Shown in pieces: positions 1 through 11,379 of a stretch of 64,000 nucleotides of DNA; positions within the stretch are counted from its first letter, which is position 1; the number at the start of each line of letters is the position of its first letter. Under the pieces are notes generated by a model. The model was not told the DNA's origin and made no database searches. It saw only the letters and a program-made list of their open reading frames with translations. A program made the translations under genes and the position numbers. The stretch is taken from contig JASANE010007161.1 of the NCBI GenBank assembly GCA_030248225.1, positions 26,875 to 90,874 of the forward strand, read 5' to 3'. Source of the stretch: Trileptium ribeirensis. Lineage: Eukaryota > Nematoda > Enoplea > Enoplida > Thoracostomopsidae.

Positions 1-3000
1 GGGAAAAATTTTCCGATGGACACTTTACCCACGTTGCGCACCCCTCGTTAAATCCGACACAAAAGTGCACCTCTCCACTCATAAAAAAGGTGATCCGAAC
101 CTGCTGGAGAGTCGGGATGGGCTCACCCAAGAGACCGGTCACTCTTTTTGCTCTGAATCTTAGGGTATTGGGTGCCAAAATGCTCGACTGTAGGACCGGA
201 GCCCAAATCAGAGTTTGGTTGCCCGGAGGCGTTTGAGAGATTGAAACCCCATTTTGTACCCCCGGCCCCGTGTTTGTTTTCCCGCCGTCTTCCTTACACA
301 GACGTCTTCCCAATAACATATATAATTAATAATTATATACATGTTTATATATTTGTCTATAAGTATAATAAATACACATATTTAATATTAAAATAGTATA
401 TGCTTATTAATATATCTGTCTGGACGAGTATTAATAATACAGTAATAGACTTATTATAATAGGTATTGGTAAGTTATATTAATATATTATGTGAATATTA
501 ATCTTAAACTTAGCAATATAAGTAAAATCTAATAAATTACGATTAAAATGGGCCCAACATTTGGGAGATAAGAGCTGTTGACGGTTAGGGGAATAGATCG
601 TCTAGAACATTGGGGCAATCGTTTCGAAAAGAGGCGATTTTGCTAAGGTACGGGTTGCCAAAATTAGACGTTTCCAGAAATGCCCATAAAATCTTAATAC
701 ACTAATTAATCACTTTAATTACCAAAGGAATGTCCTTTGGGCTGGGGACGCTACCGGTTTACGGTAGCCGTCCCAAATTAGTTTTATTGGCTGAACTAAG
801 AAAAGACCGGAACTCCGGTCTCAATTATGTTGTGTCCGAGTGGTCGGAGACTGAAAAGACAGTCGCGGTCAGACGGCCCGACTAGGATTTGCGGTCCAGT
901 ATGACTTCGGCAGCTTCGGTTTTACAGACCGCCTCGCATGCTCTTAATAATTTGTTTCCAATATACTTTGATTCCGTCTTGTCTGGCTTTTGTTCACCTA
1001 GCCGAAGTCACTCTGATCCTCCTCGGTTATGAGATAGGGGCCAACAAACAAATGGCGACAGTCGTGAAGAATGATTTTGCATGATTTCCTAGGTTGAGCT
1101 AGAAGTTTGGAATTTGAATTTGAGCTGATCGAGGTTAAATAAAATTTTCTTGACATATATAAATACTTAGAACAAAACCTACCATGCCTTGCTAACCTTT
1201 CGACCTTGAGCATAATTATGCAATTTTACTCGCGATTTTACGCATGCACTTTGCCATATTTGGATATATTAATGGAGTTGTACCATGAACCGCTGTTAGT
1301 GGCATCGAGGTAGACGAACATGTTTTGCACAGAATTCCCTCCATAAATTTTATTAAAAACTCTGTGAATAAAACCTATGGATACGATCTTTCAGATACTC
1401 CCTTAGAATTCTACAATATTCCTTCGGACCCATGAAGCCGGTGGGATTCGAAAGTGGGACGCCCCCACTTTGGGCTAAAATTTAATATAACTAGAAAATT
1501 CCTCTAAGAATTTTGCTTAAAATTTACTAATTTATATACACAGGTCCCGTCTTTCAAGCGAGACCTTAAGGTTTAAGAAATTCAGCGTGCCCCACTAACT
1601 TTTTAATCGTTAAAATCAAACTTTCGTCAAGGAATTTTGATGATTTTTATATTACAAATAGAAATGCGTAATACCTTCCATTTGAGCTATTGAGCCCGGC
1701 AAAGCCGCGCGTTCAAATATTTTAATTAAATTTTAACCCGCGCGGAGAAAACCCGTTCAGTTTTGGCACAAATTTGGACAGTAACATTGAGCTGGATAAG
1801 TTTGGTTTCATAAATTATTTCAATTAACAGTCATAGTGTCTCTCGTTGACCTCTTGCTTTTAAATTTCATCAATGCAGCACGGCGGGTCACCACTCTCCG
1901 ATACGCCGTCATTACAAATGAAATATCAAATTTACCAGAGTTGGTAAATTTGATTGAAAACGGTTAATTTGAACAAGTAAATTTTACCAACACCGCGAGA
2001 AGCGATATCGGGTCTGTGGGGCCCTGACCCGACGGATCAATTTTTAAAGGACCGGTGACTGTGAACTCCTGAACCTAGGAATCAATAGGGTTAAGTTCCC
2101 AAAATTTGCTTACGTTGAGCCAATCAGATATCATAGGATGTTTTGGTTACTTTATTTTGAACCTTAATAACAAGACCGGGGGCAATATCTCGGTCAGTGG
2201 AGAAAATCCCCATCGAAAATCAATGGAGAGATAGAGAAGTCCTTCGCTAGTCCTGAATTTGACCTTGGAATAAGTATAACAGTTTGTTAAGAGTTATTTA
2301 GGTCAAAATTTGTTTAGTAACATTACCCTCGCAATCGATTCGTAAACTAGTGACTAAGCGATCTATATAGCAAGATAGACACTGTCCAATTTTAACTTTA
2401 CCTTCGAGGGTCATGATCTTCATCATAACCGGGTGAACCTAAATCCTCCTTTTCTTAAAATGTAGTTCTTGGCCTGGCTTTTGGGACAGAAAGAAAATTT
2501 AAAAAGAAAAAGACATTAAATGGCACTCGGTATCTTATTCATTAGATTCTTGCAGTACCCTACGAGAATCCGTGCTTTTTGTTACGAGCCTAGAAAACGG
2601 CTCAGCCGAACCAAACCTAAGTTTGAGCTCCCTAACGCACCTCAAGTTGGTTCAAAATTAACAGTTTAGTAATCTCCCCTGGGATTCAATCCGCCTTTTT
2701 AGAAATAGTACAAATATGCTCAAATTTCGATGATAAATCGAAATATTATTTTCCCACGTTTGATAAGTTAGGCGTCATGTAAAAAACACTGGAATAATTT
2801 TTAGTAATGATGTCCTTACAAAAATCTCAAAAATTAAGATATTCTGTCCCAATCCACTTCTACCGGGACCTATAAGCCGAGAAATAAGAACTATGCACTG
2901 CGCGCTCCTGGTTCGCAACGGTCCACGAGTGTAACCATCAAAACGGCTAGACACGATATGTTTTTGCGCCACAATTGGGCTGATTTTCAGCCGTAAGATA

Positions 3001-3300
3001 TATACATATATATCCACATCCATGTTTCGTTTGTATTCCTGTCGAGCGAGGATGATGTTACCGATCGCGAAACCATTCGCGACCCTGCTAAAATCGTCAT
3101 TTGCGGACGTCAAATCCACCTTATTTTCCATATTACCTCCCGAAACGGTAACCGCACCTCTGTTCCTTATTACGTGCATGTTCAAATTTGCCGTACCGGC
3201 ACGCTGAGCCAGTCACTCTAGGTATGTTAAGTCTCGATAACCTTGAAATCGGATAATGCATCATTTAATTTAAAATCTGTGCGGCAGGACCGGTGCGGCG
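1..3300. other. Intergenic stretch, no gene recognised
   Basis: No open frame here resembles a known protein. The stretch is AT-rich (for example 320-560) with short GC-rich islands that are often palindromic (722-864, 1460-1480 and around 2010-2035). The longest open frame is 136 codons on the minus strand (2775-3185). Its composition is unremarkable and I see no motif in it, so I do not call it a gene. An exon of a larger host gene cannot be excluded. Confidence 0.6.
722..864. other. Cluster of consecutive short hairpins
   Basis: Five inverted repeats follow one another within 143 bases. 722-740 has an 8-bp perfect stem (CCAAAGGA) with a 3-base loop. 745-774 has a 12-bp stem (GGGACG plus CTACCG) with one bulged C and a 5-base loop. 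804-821 is the near-perfect palindrome AGACCGGAACTCCGGTCT. 833-850 has a 5-bp core (TCCGA/TCGGA). 849-864 is GACTG/CAGTC. Function unknown; it could be a structured transcript or remains of a palindrome-rich repeat. Confidence 0.6.
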
Positions 3301-3327
3301 TGAAAAAAGGTTCCCCACAAGAATCTG

Positions 3328-5735
3328 TACACAGGACCGATTTTTATGAAAAATGTCATTAAAATCGGTCCCCCCGGACCATTTTTAATGGTCCTATTCT
3401 ATGAAAATCGGTCCCCCATAAGAATTGGTCTCCCAGTGAGTTCAATTTCATAGCGATGAGCACTTAGCCATACAGATTTCAGTATGTTTCCAGGATGCGG
3501 GACGTGGACCCGGCTCATCAAGCATCCCACCTCCACACCCCAACCTCTACACCCGTGGCATGGAGTAAATTTTTATGACACTACCGAAGTGACGACTTCA
3601 TAATGATCGTGACGATTCTTTATGTATAGTGACGTATCACTTTTATTTGTGACACCGCAAAAGTCGCAACCGAATGTTTGCCATGAATGGGAGTTGCCGA
3701 AAGCAGAAAATACAGAAATGTTCAATTTTAGCGCGCTTGCCATTGCAAATATTTCGGCATCCGTTACCCATGTTACAAAGTCGCACATTTTTGATTGATT
3801 TAGATATTCATTTACATTTTGATCCATGCAATTCTGTAGTCGTTCTGATACACCGGGCTTTCTCATTTCGTTAACAGTCAAGTCTCGCAGAAGTAGATGG
3901 TTATTTTCATTTCCAGTGAGACTAAATGAAACAGCACGGAAAAAACAATTACCGTCGCCTATAATCGTCTTCAACCCATCAGGGATGTTCAGTGTCGGAC
4001 AAGGCTTCATGATTGGGGGCTTAACATTTTTTAATCCCAGACTAACAGGAACTTGGCGCCGTGATTTGACTGATGGAGGATTAAACGACTTGTCCCCTGC
4101 TTCGGCTGTTTTAACAATTTCACATTCATCATCAGTTGCTCTGGCTGTTTCAACAGCTTCATCGTTGCGCTCAAAGTATTCTTTAAGAAGTGTAGCATTC
4201 ACAGCCTCTTTCATAACATTTCCAGTGCTATCTTTCAGCTTGTATAAGTCCTTTGGCAGAATTTCGTGAACAGTATAAGGTCCCAACCACGAAGGTGTCA
4301 TTTTTGAGCCTTTGCGCCCTGCTTTTCGAGCATTGAAGACAAGTACACTCTTTCCGATGTCAAAAGATGGCTTTAGTTTTCTTTTTTTCGCATATTGGAC
4401 CTTTTGCAACGTTTGCGCCTTTTGAACATTGGTTCGCACAATTTGGTTAATGGACTCTCGATTTTTGCGCAAAAGGTCGATAGTTTCTTCAACAGTGGTC
4501 CCACTTTCTGTCATTGGCAATATTTGACGTCCATACATAACTGTAAAAGGAGTAAGTTTCGTCGAACTTTGAACCATGGTATTATAGCAGAAGACAGCTT
4601 CGCATAGATAAGTATCCCATTTGTCATGGTCGTTGTCATCTATCATTTTTAACAGCAGTTGCTGAAGGGTTTGGTTGAATCGCTCGACTAAACCTTGTGA
4701 TTGTAGGTGATACGACGAGGACACACGTAATTCTACCTTGTCGATTTTTGCAAGTTCGGTCATTGTGCTATTGACGAATTCTCTTCCGCGATCTGATGAA
4801 ATAATACTAGGGAAACCTTTGTTGAGAAATATTTTGTACATTGACGTTGCGATGGCGATTGCTGTCTTATCAGGCACAGCTATCGCCTCCGCCCATTTGC
4901 TGAAAAGATCGATGACGGTTAAGATAAATTTATTACCATTGTTGCTCATAGGCATTGAAACCAAGTCAATCTCAATGTGATACCATGATGTTGAGGTAAT
5001 TGGCAGAGGATGAAGCACCGACTTTTGTTTGTCAAAACCCTGTGGGTTTATTTTTTGGCAGCGTGGACAACACTGAATGTAACGCTGTACATCTGTTGTC
5101 AAACCATCCCAGTAATAGGCTTCGGCGATGTAACTAACCACCTTATTAATACCCATATGGGCGTGGTCATCATGGGCGCTTTTGACGATGCTCTCACGCT
5201 CCGATTGTTCCATTATAACCCGTTGCGTCCCTGACTTTCCCTTATGGTGCAACACACCACCAACAAGTTTAAACTTTTCAGCAGCTCGTCGCAACGCTCG
5301 CTTTTTGTCTTTAATTTTATGATCGCAGGCCCCATCTTTCATCCAGCTCTGAACTGGATAGTGATTATTCTTCAGGAATTCAATAATGTCGTTATATTCC
5401 CTCATATTGCAATATATATAGTTGGTAATAGTAATGAAACTAAAATAACAAAAAATACGTTAATTATAAAGAAATTGTCTATAACTGTGGATTTGGACGG
5501 CTTACCTCGCGGTATTTGTGTTAGTACAGATGTGCTATCACTTATTATGTAGCTTATGGGGGACAGATTTTACCAGAGGGGGCCGAGGATGGATTTTAAT
5601 GGGGGGACCGATTTCTATGGGGGACCGATTTTTATATGGCAGGTGGACTGAGTTTCATAGAGGAGGATCGAATTTTATGGATGAATTTTACTGGGGGGAC
5701 CGATTTTTATAGGACACCGGATTTTATCACAGTCT
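3328..5735 (-). mobile_element. Ginger-like integrase-type DNA transposon (putative)
   Basis: A stand-alone integrase gene is flanked by related sequence in inverted orientation. Read inward from the left (3328-3435) the motif ATNAAAATCGGTCCCCC recurs; read inward from the right on the minus strand (5735-5555) the same motif recurs several times, separated by variants. There is no gag, protease or reverse transcriptase on either side. A lone gypsy-like integrase with inverted ends fits Ginger-type cut-and-paste transposons better than an LTR element. Exact termini and target duplication were not resolved, so the limits are approximate. A domesticated integrase gene inside unrelated repeats is the alternative. 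Confidence 0.5.
3573..5405 (-). CDS. Integrase/transposase with C-terminal OTU cysteine protease domain
   Basis: This is an uninterrupted 610-codon frame. Domains in order: an H2C2 zinc-binding module (about residues 78-116), then the rve integrase core with Asp near 147, Asp near 205 (SDRGREF) and Glu near 241 (GLVERFNQTL). Exactly 35 residues separate the last two, so it is DD35E. A GPY/F-type module follows (LGPYTVHEIL, about 375-384), and then an OTU domain of about 130 residues with catalytic GDGNCFFRA (Cys near 488), the WVTDAEIFAMA block and a late HDHYEVV His. All catalytic residues are present. Integrase would perform strand transfer; OTU proteins are deubiquitinase-like, but the role here is inferred. 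The Met at 5405 is first in frame. Just upstream, GTAAGC (5505) to TTTTAG (5440) could be a 66-nt intron, but the preceding segment has a stop in frame, so this is likely 5' UTR. The intact frame suggests recent activity or selection. Confidence 0.85.
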   Translation of the reverse strand: MREYNDIIEFLKNNHYPVQSWMKDGACDHKIKDKKRALRRAAEKFKLVGGVLHHKGKSGTQRVIMEQSERESIVKSAHDDHAHMGINKVVSYIAEAYYWDGLTTDVQRYIQCCPRCQKINPQGFDKQKSVLHPLPITSTSWYHIEIDLVSMPMSNNGNKFILTVIDLFSKWAEAIAVPDKTAIAIATSMYKIFLNKGFPSIISSDRGREFVNSTMTELAKIDKVELRVSSSYHLQSQGLVERFNQTLQQLLLKMIDDNDHDKWDTYLCEAVFCYNTMVQSSTKLTPFTVMYGRQILPMTESGTTVEETIDLLRKNRESINQIVRTNVQKAQTLQKVQYAKKRKLKPSFDIGKSVLVFNARKAGRKGSKMTPSWLGPYTVHEILPKDLYKLKDSTGNVMKEAVNATLLKEYFERNDEAVETARATDDECEIVKTAEAGDKSFNPPSVKSRRQVPVSLGLKNVKPPIMKPCPTLNIPDGLKTIIGDGNCFFRAVSFSLTGNENNHLLLRDLTVNEMRKPGVSERLQNCMDQNVNEYLNQSKMCDFVTWVTDAEIFAMASALKLNISVFSAFGNSHSWQTFGCDFCGVTNKSDTSLYIKNRHDHYEVVTSVVS

Positions 5736-6018
5736 GCCGCGGCTATGAATCGATGCTTGTCTAGCTGCGATTAGCCAATGTGACATTTTTTGGGCCCAGC
5801 CAAACCCTACAAATATATTAGCCTAACAGTAAAACGAGGCTGATAAATTGTCACAAGGGACGGTATCGGCTCTAAAACCCAAACGTATATGACGACAATG
5901 GAAAATCGCAAAAAATGTAAATTGGTGATACATATGGTCATATATTCGTAAAACATGTTTCCAGTTACAATAGCTTAATTTTCATGTATGAAAGAGCGTG
6001 TTTTACATAGCTACTAGA
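5736..6018. other. Unannotated spacer
   Basis: AT-rich sequence between the Ginger-like element and the first hAT MITE. I see nothing recognisable in it. Confidence 0.5.
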
Positions 6019-7167
6019 CAGGGAATAACCGGAACCGAAATTTACCGGAACCGTTCATTTAAACCGGATCCGGAACCTGGTCTTCGAAATTTATATATAG
6101 TAAAACAGATGAAGGAAGAAATGAAGGTATAGTGAATTTAAAATGCTCTAAAAATAACTTTTACATTAAACTTAATTTATTGCAATGGTATTATTGCCTT
6201 TCTCAAACTTTAAAGAGACTGAGCAAGCTAATAATGTTTATTTATCGATCAAATATGTCGGGTTTTGGACATTCAGAGCAAAAAATGTCTTCCACTATAC
6301 ACCATTGCGTATACTGCGTCAAATCGAATATGCTTACAAAGCTTGGAGCGTAGAATACACACTTTCGCTCTGTCCCCAGTCGCCTCCCTTTACTACACAT
6401 ACGTTTGTTGCATGTTCTTCTGTAGGAAACTTTTGGTTTATATGATTCTAAGAGAAAATAATAGATAGAAGGTAATTTTCTGATCATTGTCAGAGACACT
6501 GTTTAGGCTAGCGTTGGACAAACAGTGCCCGTCAGTTAGATCATAATGATGATAACCTTCTAATCAGAATGCTATAAATGAGACACACTGTGATGCTGCT
6601 CGCACAGTTTCAATAAATACAGTTCATTGCCAATAAAGCAGTTTCTAGCTGCGTTGCAGATAACGTTGGTTTACTTCAATTTAGACTGATTTACCAAGGT
6701 TACAAGCGCACTGGCGGGTGTTTGACGCAATTTATGTTAGCCAAGCTTACCCTAAGTACTTTTGCGTAAGCCATACTCTGTTACCGAGTTGGACCGGTTT
6801 AATTCAAACGTATACCACAGACCTCTGGATGTGTAAAATGGCTGCTACAGGCATCGACCTGGCTTTGATTTAACAAACTCCTGCAGGTTATTATGAAAAA
6901 TTCCTGCTCAAATTATGTGCACTACTTACGTTTCACACGGCTAATTGGTTAGTTAATCTTTTCTTTTGCTTGGTTGTATTGGAGGTTGATCATTGTATAT
7001 TATATTACATATGTTTGGATTACAGGATGAAGCAAAAAACGTGGAAAATATCAAACAAAATTTTTAAACCGGAATTCCGATTCCGGTATGGTTTCTGCCC
7101 TTTGCCGGAACCGCAACCGGAACACGATTTTCGCCGGAACCGTAACCGGAACTCCGGTTACTCCCTG
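6019..7167 (+). mobile_element. Non-autonomous hAT-like element, copy 1
   Basis: The element starts CAGGGAATAACCGGAACC and ends with the complement of CAGGGAGTAACCGGA, the CAGGG-type ends of hAT transposons. Subterminal regions are packed with ACCGGAAC repeats. The interior is shared with the copies at 7910, 22851, 23830 and 50821, including the segment with AATAAATACAGTTCA. Short open frames shared between copies (for example 6132-6353) carry no transposase motif. The 8 bases on each side (ctactaga and ctctgttc) do not match, so no target duplication is left. Confidence 0.8.
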
Positions 7168-7909
7168 CTCTGTTCATACTTCCCCGAACTCCACGTAGTA
7201 AGGTAAGCCCGTCGTTAAAGTACTTCGCCAGAATTGAGATTAAGTGAAACTACGACTGTGGACGTTTTATTAAGAAGGCGATGACAAGGTCCCGTTTATT
7301 TGAATTCCTCTACCCCGTTTATTTTAACTTGTGCGAACTTCGTTCAATAGGATAACCGTAACATAAACATTTATATCCTTTATATATATATATACTGTTG
7401 TGAATTATATAACCGTGTTGCCTCATTCCTTTACCTAATGTGTATCCGATTACCTTATCATTGAATAGTAATTGAAGATCCTTCGTGTTTTCGCGTTGTT
7501 AATGCCTCATGCAGCGATATGTATCAAAAAGGGGTTGAAATTGTCGCCCCAATCGACAACCTGTGTTGAGGCTTTACGTTGGAAAGGCCGCAAGCTTTGG
7601 CGTGGTTCGCAGATTCCTCCAACGTATAGACACAACTCGTGCGAGTTGGATAAGACCTCACCACCACCGTCGATGAGGATTAGACAGGACCGCCAGCCAA
7701 CCGATGGACGAAGTTCACCTGAACGATCACAATCCGAGGTTAAACATGTAGGGATTGTCGGACCCTAGTGGGGCTACTGCCCAAAAGAACCAATCGTTCG
7801 TTTGACACTTCCGGTTGAACTAGAATAGAAAATAGTGGTATAGCCTCTTTGGCCTGTAAGCAGCTCCCTGGGCACCTCAAAGGTAGTGCCACGTAGACTA
7901 CGTCGCAAC
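7168..7909. other. Spacer with an unassigned 98-codon frame
   Basis: Sequence between two hAT MITE copies. A plus-strand frame at 7472-7768 encodes a basic peptide rich in Arg, Ser and Pro that I do not recognise. It has no repeat structure or motif, and I do not call it a gene. Confidence 0.4.
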
Positions 7910-8992
7910 CAGGGAGTAACCAGAAAATTCTGGCTCCGGCGAAAATCGTGTTCCAGTTGCGGTTCAGGCAAAAACCATACCGGAACCGGAATTCCGATTT
8001 AAAATTGTCCACATTTTTTGCTTCAGCTGTGGTAAAGTCATACGTTATGTACACAATGATCAAATTCAAAAACACAACCAAACAAAAGAAGAGACTAATT
8101 CAGCAAATTACAATGTAAAACATAAGTGGGAGACAATTTCATTACGAATTTTTATCTTCACCCGGCAGGAATTTGTTAAAAAATAAGCTAGATTTATGAT
8201 TGTAACAGCTCACCCATTCAGAAATCTGCGGTATGTGTTTGTTATATGCGAAACCGGTCCAACTTGATATGCAAATAACATAGAGTATAGATTTTTAACC
8301 ACTTAACTGTAAGATTGACTAATATATACTGTAAACTTTGTAATCAATCTACATTTGAGTATAGTAATATATCTCCAAAGCAGACCGAAACTCAGTTCTT
8401 GGGAACAAACTGAGTGTATTGAATCTTTGCGAGCAGTATCACAGTTTGTCTCTTTTATAGCATTCTGATTAGAAAATCATTATCATCTAACTGACGAGCA
8501 CTGGTTGCCCAACGCTAGCCTGAACAATGTCTCTGGCCTATGATTAGAAAATTATAGTATATATACCTTTATATTTTTAGAACCATATAAACCAAAAATT
8601 TTAAGCTTCCTACGAAATAACATGTAAGGAACGTATGTCTACTAAAACGAGGTAATTAGTGACAGAACGAAATTGTCTATTCTACGCTCCACGTGTTACA
8701 AGAACATTCAATTTGACGCAGTTTACGCAAGAATGTACAGCAGAAGACATTTTCAACTGGGAGCCTAAAAACCGATATCTTGAACGATAAATAAATATTT
8801 TACCTTCTTCAGTCTCTTCAAAATCTCATAAAGATAATAATGTCATCGCAATACATTAAGTCTAATGTAAAATTTATTTTTAAATCCACAATGCCTTCAT
8901 TTTGTCTTTCATCTGTTTTACTATATATAAGTTTCGAAAATCAGATTCTGCTTAGGGATCCGGTTTGAATGGACGGTTTCGATTATTCCCTG
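7910..8992 (-). mobile_element. Non-autonomous hAT-like element, copy 2 (inverted)
   Basis: Same family as the copy at 6019, in the opposite orientation: it starts CAGGGAGTAACC and ends GATTATTCCCTG. The flanking octamers are gtcgcaac (7902-7909) and gtcgtaaa (8993-9000), six of eight identical, which looks like a decayed 8-bp target duplication. The element is more diverged from the others than they are from each other, suggesting an older insertion. Confidence 0.78.
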
Positions 8993-10699
8993 GTCGTAAA
9001 CCCTTCCGGTAGAATCATAACAAATGCTGTGAAGCGCTCCTGCGGGTTTCTAAGCTCCGTGGCTTCGTGGGACCAACAGAGAAAAATGAGCCCATTAGTT
9101 CCGCCCTTGAGGTTACAATAGCCGCGGTAGTATTGGTATTTGGAAGTGCGCAATGCAGCAGCGAATTAATATACTGTCGCAGTAATCTACTTTAGACAGG
9201 GCTAGACAACAGCTGCAACAAATATTACCCGACGTAACATTTATAGTGTACCACCTACCACCGTATGCGGTAAAGCACAGAAAAACACATCATGACAATC
9301 AGACTGAGTAGTAATATATAGAAACAACGATGTAAATAAATATGAATGAATTACTGCAAGAGGGGTTAATGTAATCTGGTTGGACCCAATACTAAATAGG
9401 TTCATAAATTTACAGTGAGTGCAGCGAAACAATACTAAAGGTCATGAAATTACATGTAGAGCCTCCAACCCCGCAAATATCTCAACGTCATAAACAGACA
9501 ACTAGCAACGCACGACCAAAATACAGTAAACTCAACAACGTTTATACCTTTTGCAGAAATACATGTTCAGGAATAAATTTTAACAAATTAGCGAAGTGTG
9601 CTTCCAATCGCGTAGTTCTCACAAAGCGACAAATCTTAAACTTTGCTAAGATTGCTTTCATACATGTCTAGAAATACCAATTAAGCTTCATATTTTGAAG
9701 CCCGCGTTAGTGTACGTGTTGCGATGTACAACTTTCATGTGGCGATACGTCACCTCGCAATAACGCGCTATAACCAATCTTCGTCTTGAATTACAGCGAA
9801 CGTAAGCTCAGTGGTTAGAGCACAAAGCCGTGGGAACAAAGCACCTGCGTCACCTATGTTCGCTTCAAATTTAAATTTCCTCGTAGCGATGCTCTCAACT
9901 TATAATACTTGTAACTCAACTAAAACAATTTTCCAGTACACCGCGTCTGCCAGGGTACCGTCACAGCTATGTCGGTCTCACAAAAAACTTTAATGATACT
10001 CAGCGGCCACATCATTCACATATCGGAAAAAGGAGCAGTCGTGGTGCTATACATTCGACTAACAGCTGGGTTCGACAACGGCATGGTGAACGGTTGTTAA
10101 TTTTGCGCACAATAAGTTCAACAGCGTCCCGCGCATTTTGAAAAAGTTTTTAACATCAAATTTTCGATTTTTCTTAAGACCACGCACTGACGTATATACC
10201 GCAAAAATTGATGTCCGGTTTTTGACAAAGGAGGTCTTACACTCACATATTAAAAATTTAATCTTCAAATGTATAATCTAAAGGCATCACACAATCAATG
10301 ACGAACCTTGCTGACTTGCGACATGACCTGTACGTATGTAGTTTCAATATTGTAATTTTTCAACGACAGTTTATCTTATCTTACATCTACGTAATAAAAT
10401 CAAATTCTGATATAACAAAATTTTATCCATGAGATGTCAGGTTCTAATGAAAGCTGAGTTCAGCCATATGACCAGGCACTTGGCAGCATGGAGATCATAA
10501 CAAGATACGGGCAAGACTTGACCAGTCATGAGCGATGGGAAATATCAGCGACGAACACTCAATACTGTGGCAGAGCCTTCAATTGTATGAAACAGAAAAG
10601 TATGTGTTTAAAATGATTCTAATTTTCCTTCGGAAAATTATCATATGTCCGGTTTTGTGCGGTACCGGAGCGATTCCAGAGAACCATGTTAGTAGTTAC
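8993..10699. other. Presumed intron or downstream region of the SLC35A gene
   Basis: This stretch was scanned on the minus strand for the next expected SLC35A exon (the block around SSGFAGVYFEK in relatives), and none was found. No transposon was recognised either. A partial tRNA-like A-box occurs near 9800 (see rejected items). Confidence 0.4.
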
Positions 10700-10769
10700 C
10701 TAGCATCGAAGATTCAGCTGCCACCCATTCTCCACCCTCGTTTACCCGTGGCTCAAACAGCATAAACAG
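10700..10769 (-). CDS. SLC35A (A2/A3-like): SLC35A transporter, candidate exon 4 (variable loop)
   Basis: A 70-nt open segment lies between an AG acceptor (complement of 10770-10771) and a GTAACT donor. It starts in the phase left by exon 3 and encodes about 23 residues including NEGGEWVAAESSMLG. In relatives the segment after GVAxVQ is a hydrophilic, poorly conserved loop ending in Gly before the next membrane helix, which matches in length and position. An alternative acceptor lies 15 nt further in, before CCACGGG. The conserved part cannot be checked because the loop is variable, so this exon is less certain than exons 1-3. Confidence 0.5.
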
Positions 10770-10883
10770 CTGATACAACAAAATTCCTTACATACGACAA
10801 CGACTATACATAAGCAATCGCCTACATACCAATTTCTTCCACGCTAATTTGTACCGCTCCATCAGCAATACAAATTCTCATAC

Positions 10884-11006
10884 CTGAACGAGCGCAACAC
10901 CGGCCATTAACAAGAACAGTGAGATCCATTGATAAATAATAAGGCGTTTATTCAACATAGCCACTGAGAATAAGGCTGTTGTTAGAATTTTGAGTTGATA
11001 GGACAC
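10884..11006 (-). CDS. SLC35A (A2/A3-like): SLC35A transporter, exon 3
   Basis: A 123-nt exon of exactly 41 codons, bounded by CAG acceptor and CAG|GTATGA donor. It encodes [20 protein letters not shown], then a short basic turn, then a hydrophobic helix ending [18 protein letters not shown] is the most conserved block of the UDP-galactose/UDP-GlcNAc/CMP-sialic acid transporter family. It joins exon 2 in phase 0 to restore the family motif [19 protein letters not shown]. The intron to candidate exon 4 would be 114 nt, and that to exon 2 about 4.2 kb. Confidence 0.9.
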
Positions 11007-11379
11007 CTGAAATGATTACATAGCAATTACGAATGTAAACAAAAGAATAATTCATATTACCAAATTGCACCATACTACCAGTCCCAATTTATAATAATCG
11101 GCAAAGTCATAACATCGGCGTTTCATGCCAGCTAGAAATGACTGATACCCAAGAACTAAAAAGCTCGAGGACCGAGGTCCCAGCGACTAACCAGCGATGC
11201 AATATAACACCTTATAAGACTAGTACCAGTGCTTGTCTTATCACCAAGGTGGTGAACTCTGAGTAATGAATACGTCATTTAGAAAGACGTGCACAACACA
11301 GCTATATTATTCACATGCGAGCCTCAGGCTTGAACCAGCGATTAAGTGACACATTACAGCGGATTTCTGGGGCCAAAAG

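Noticed and set aside
2775..3185. 136-codon minus-strand frame as a host exon or gene
   Set aside because: No recognisable domain, no clear splice sites in phase with neighbours, and the frame ends in AT-rich non-coding-like sequence.
5440..5505. 66-nt intron joining an upstream exon to the integrase-OTU frame
   Set aside because: GTAAGC and TTTTAG sites exist, but the upstream segment has an in-frame TAG and no start codon, so coding extension is not supported.
6132..6445. Short frames shared by hAT MITE copies as a conserved small protein
   Set aside because: They recur only because the DNA is repeated; frames are broken differently in each copy and no transposase motif is present.
9795..9875. 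tRNA-like segment with AAGCTCAGTGGTTAGAGC (A-box and D-stem)
   Set aside because: No anticodon stem of proper form and no T-arm with a GTTCRANYC B-box at the right distance; only the D-arm is convincing. Could be an old SINE fragment but not supportable.
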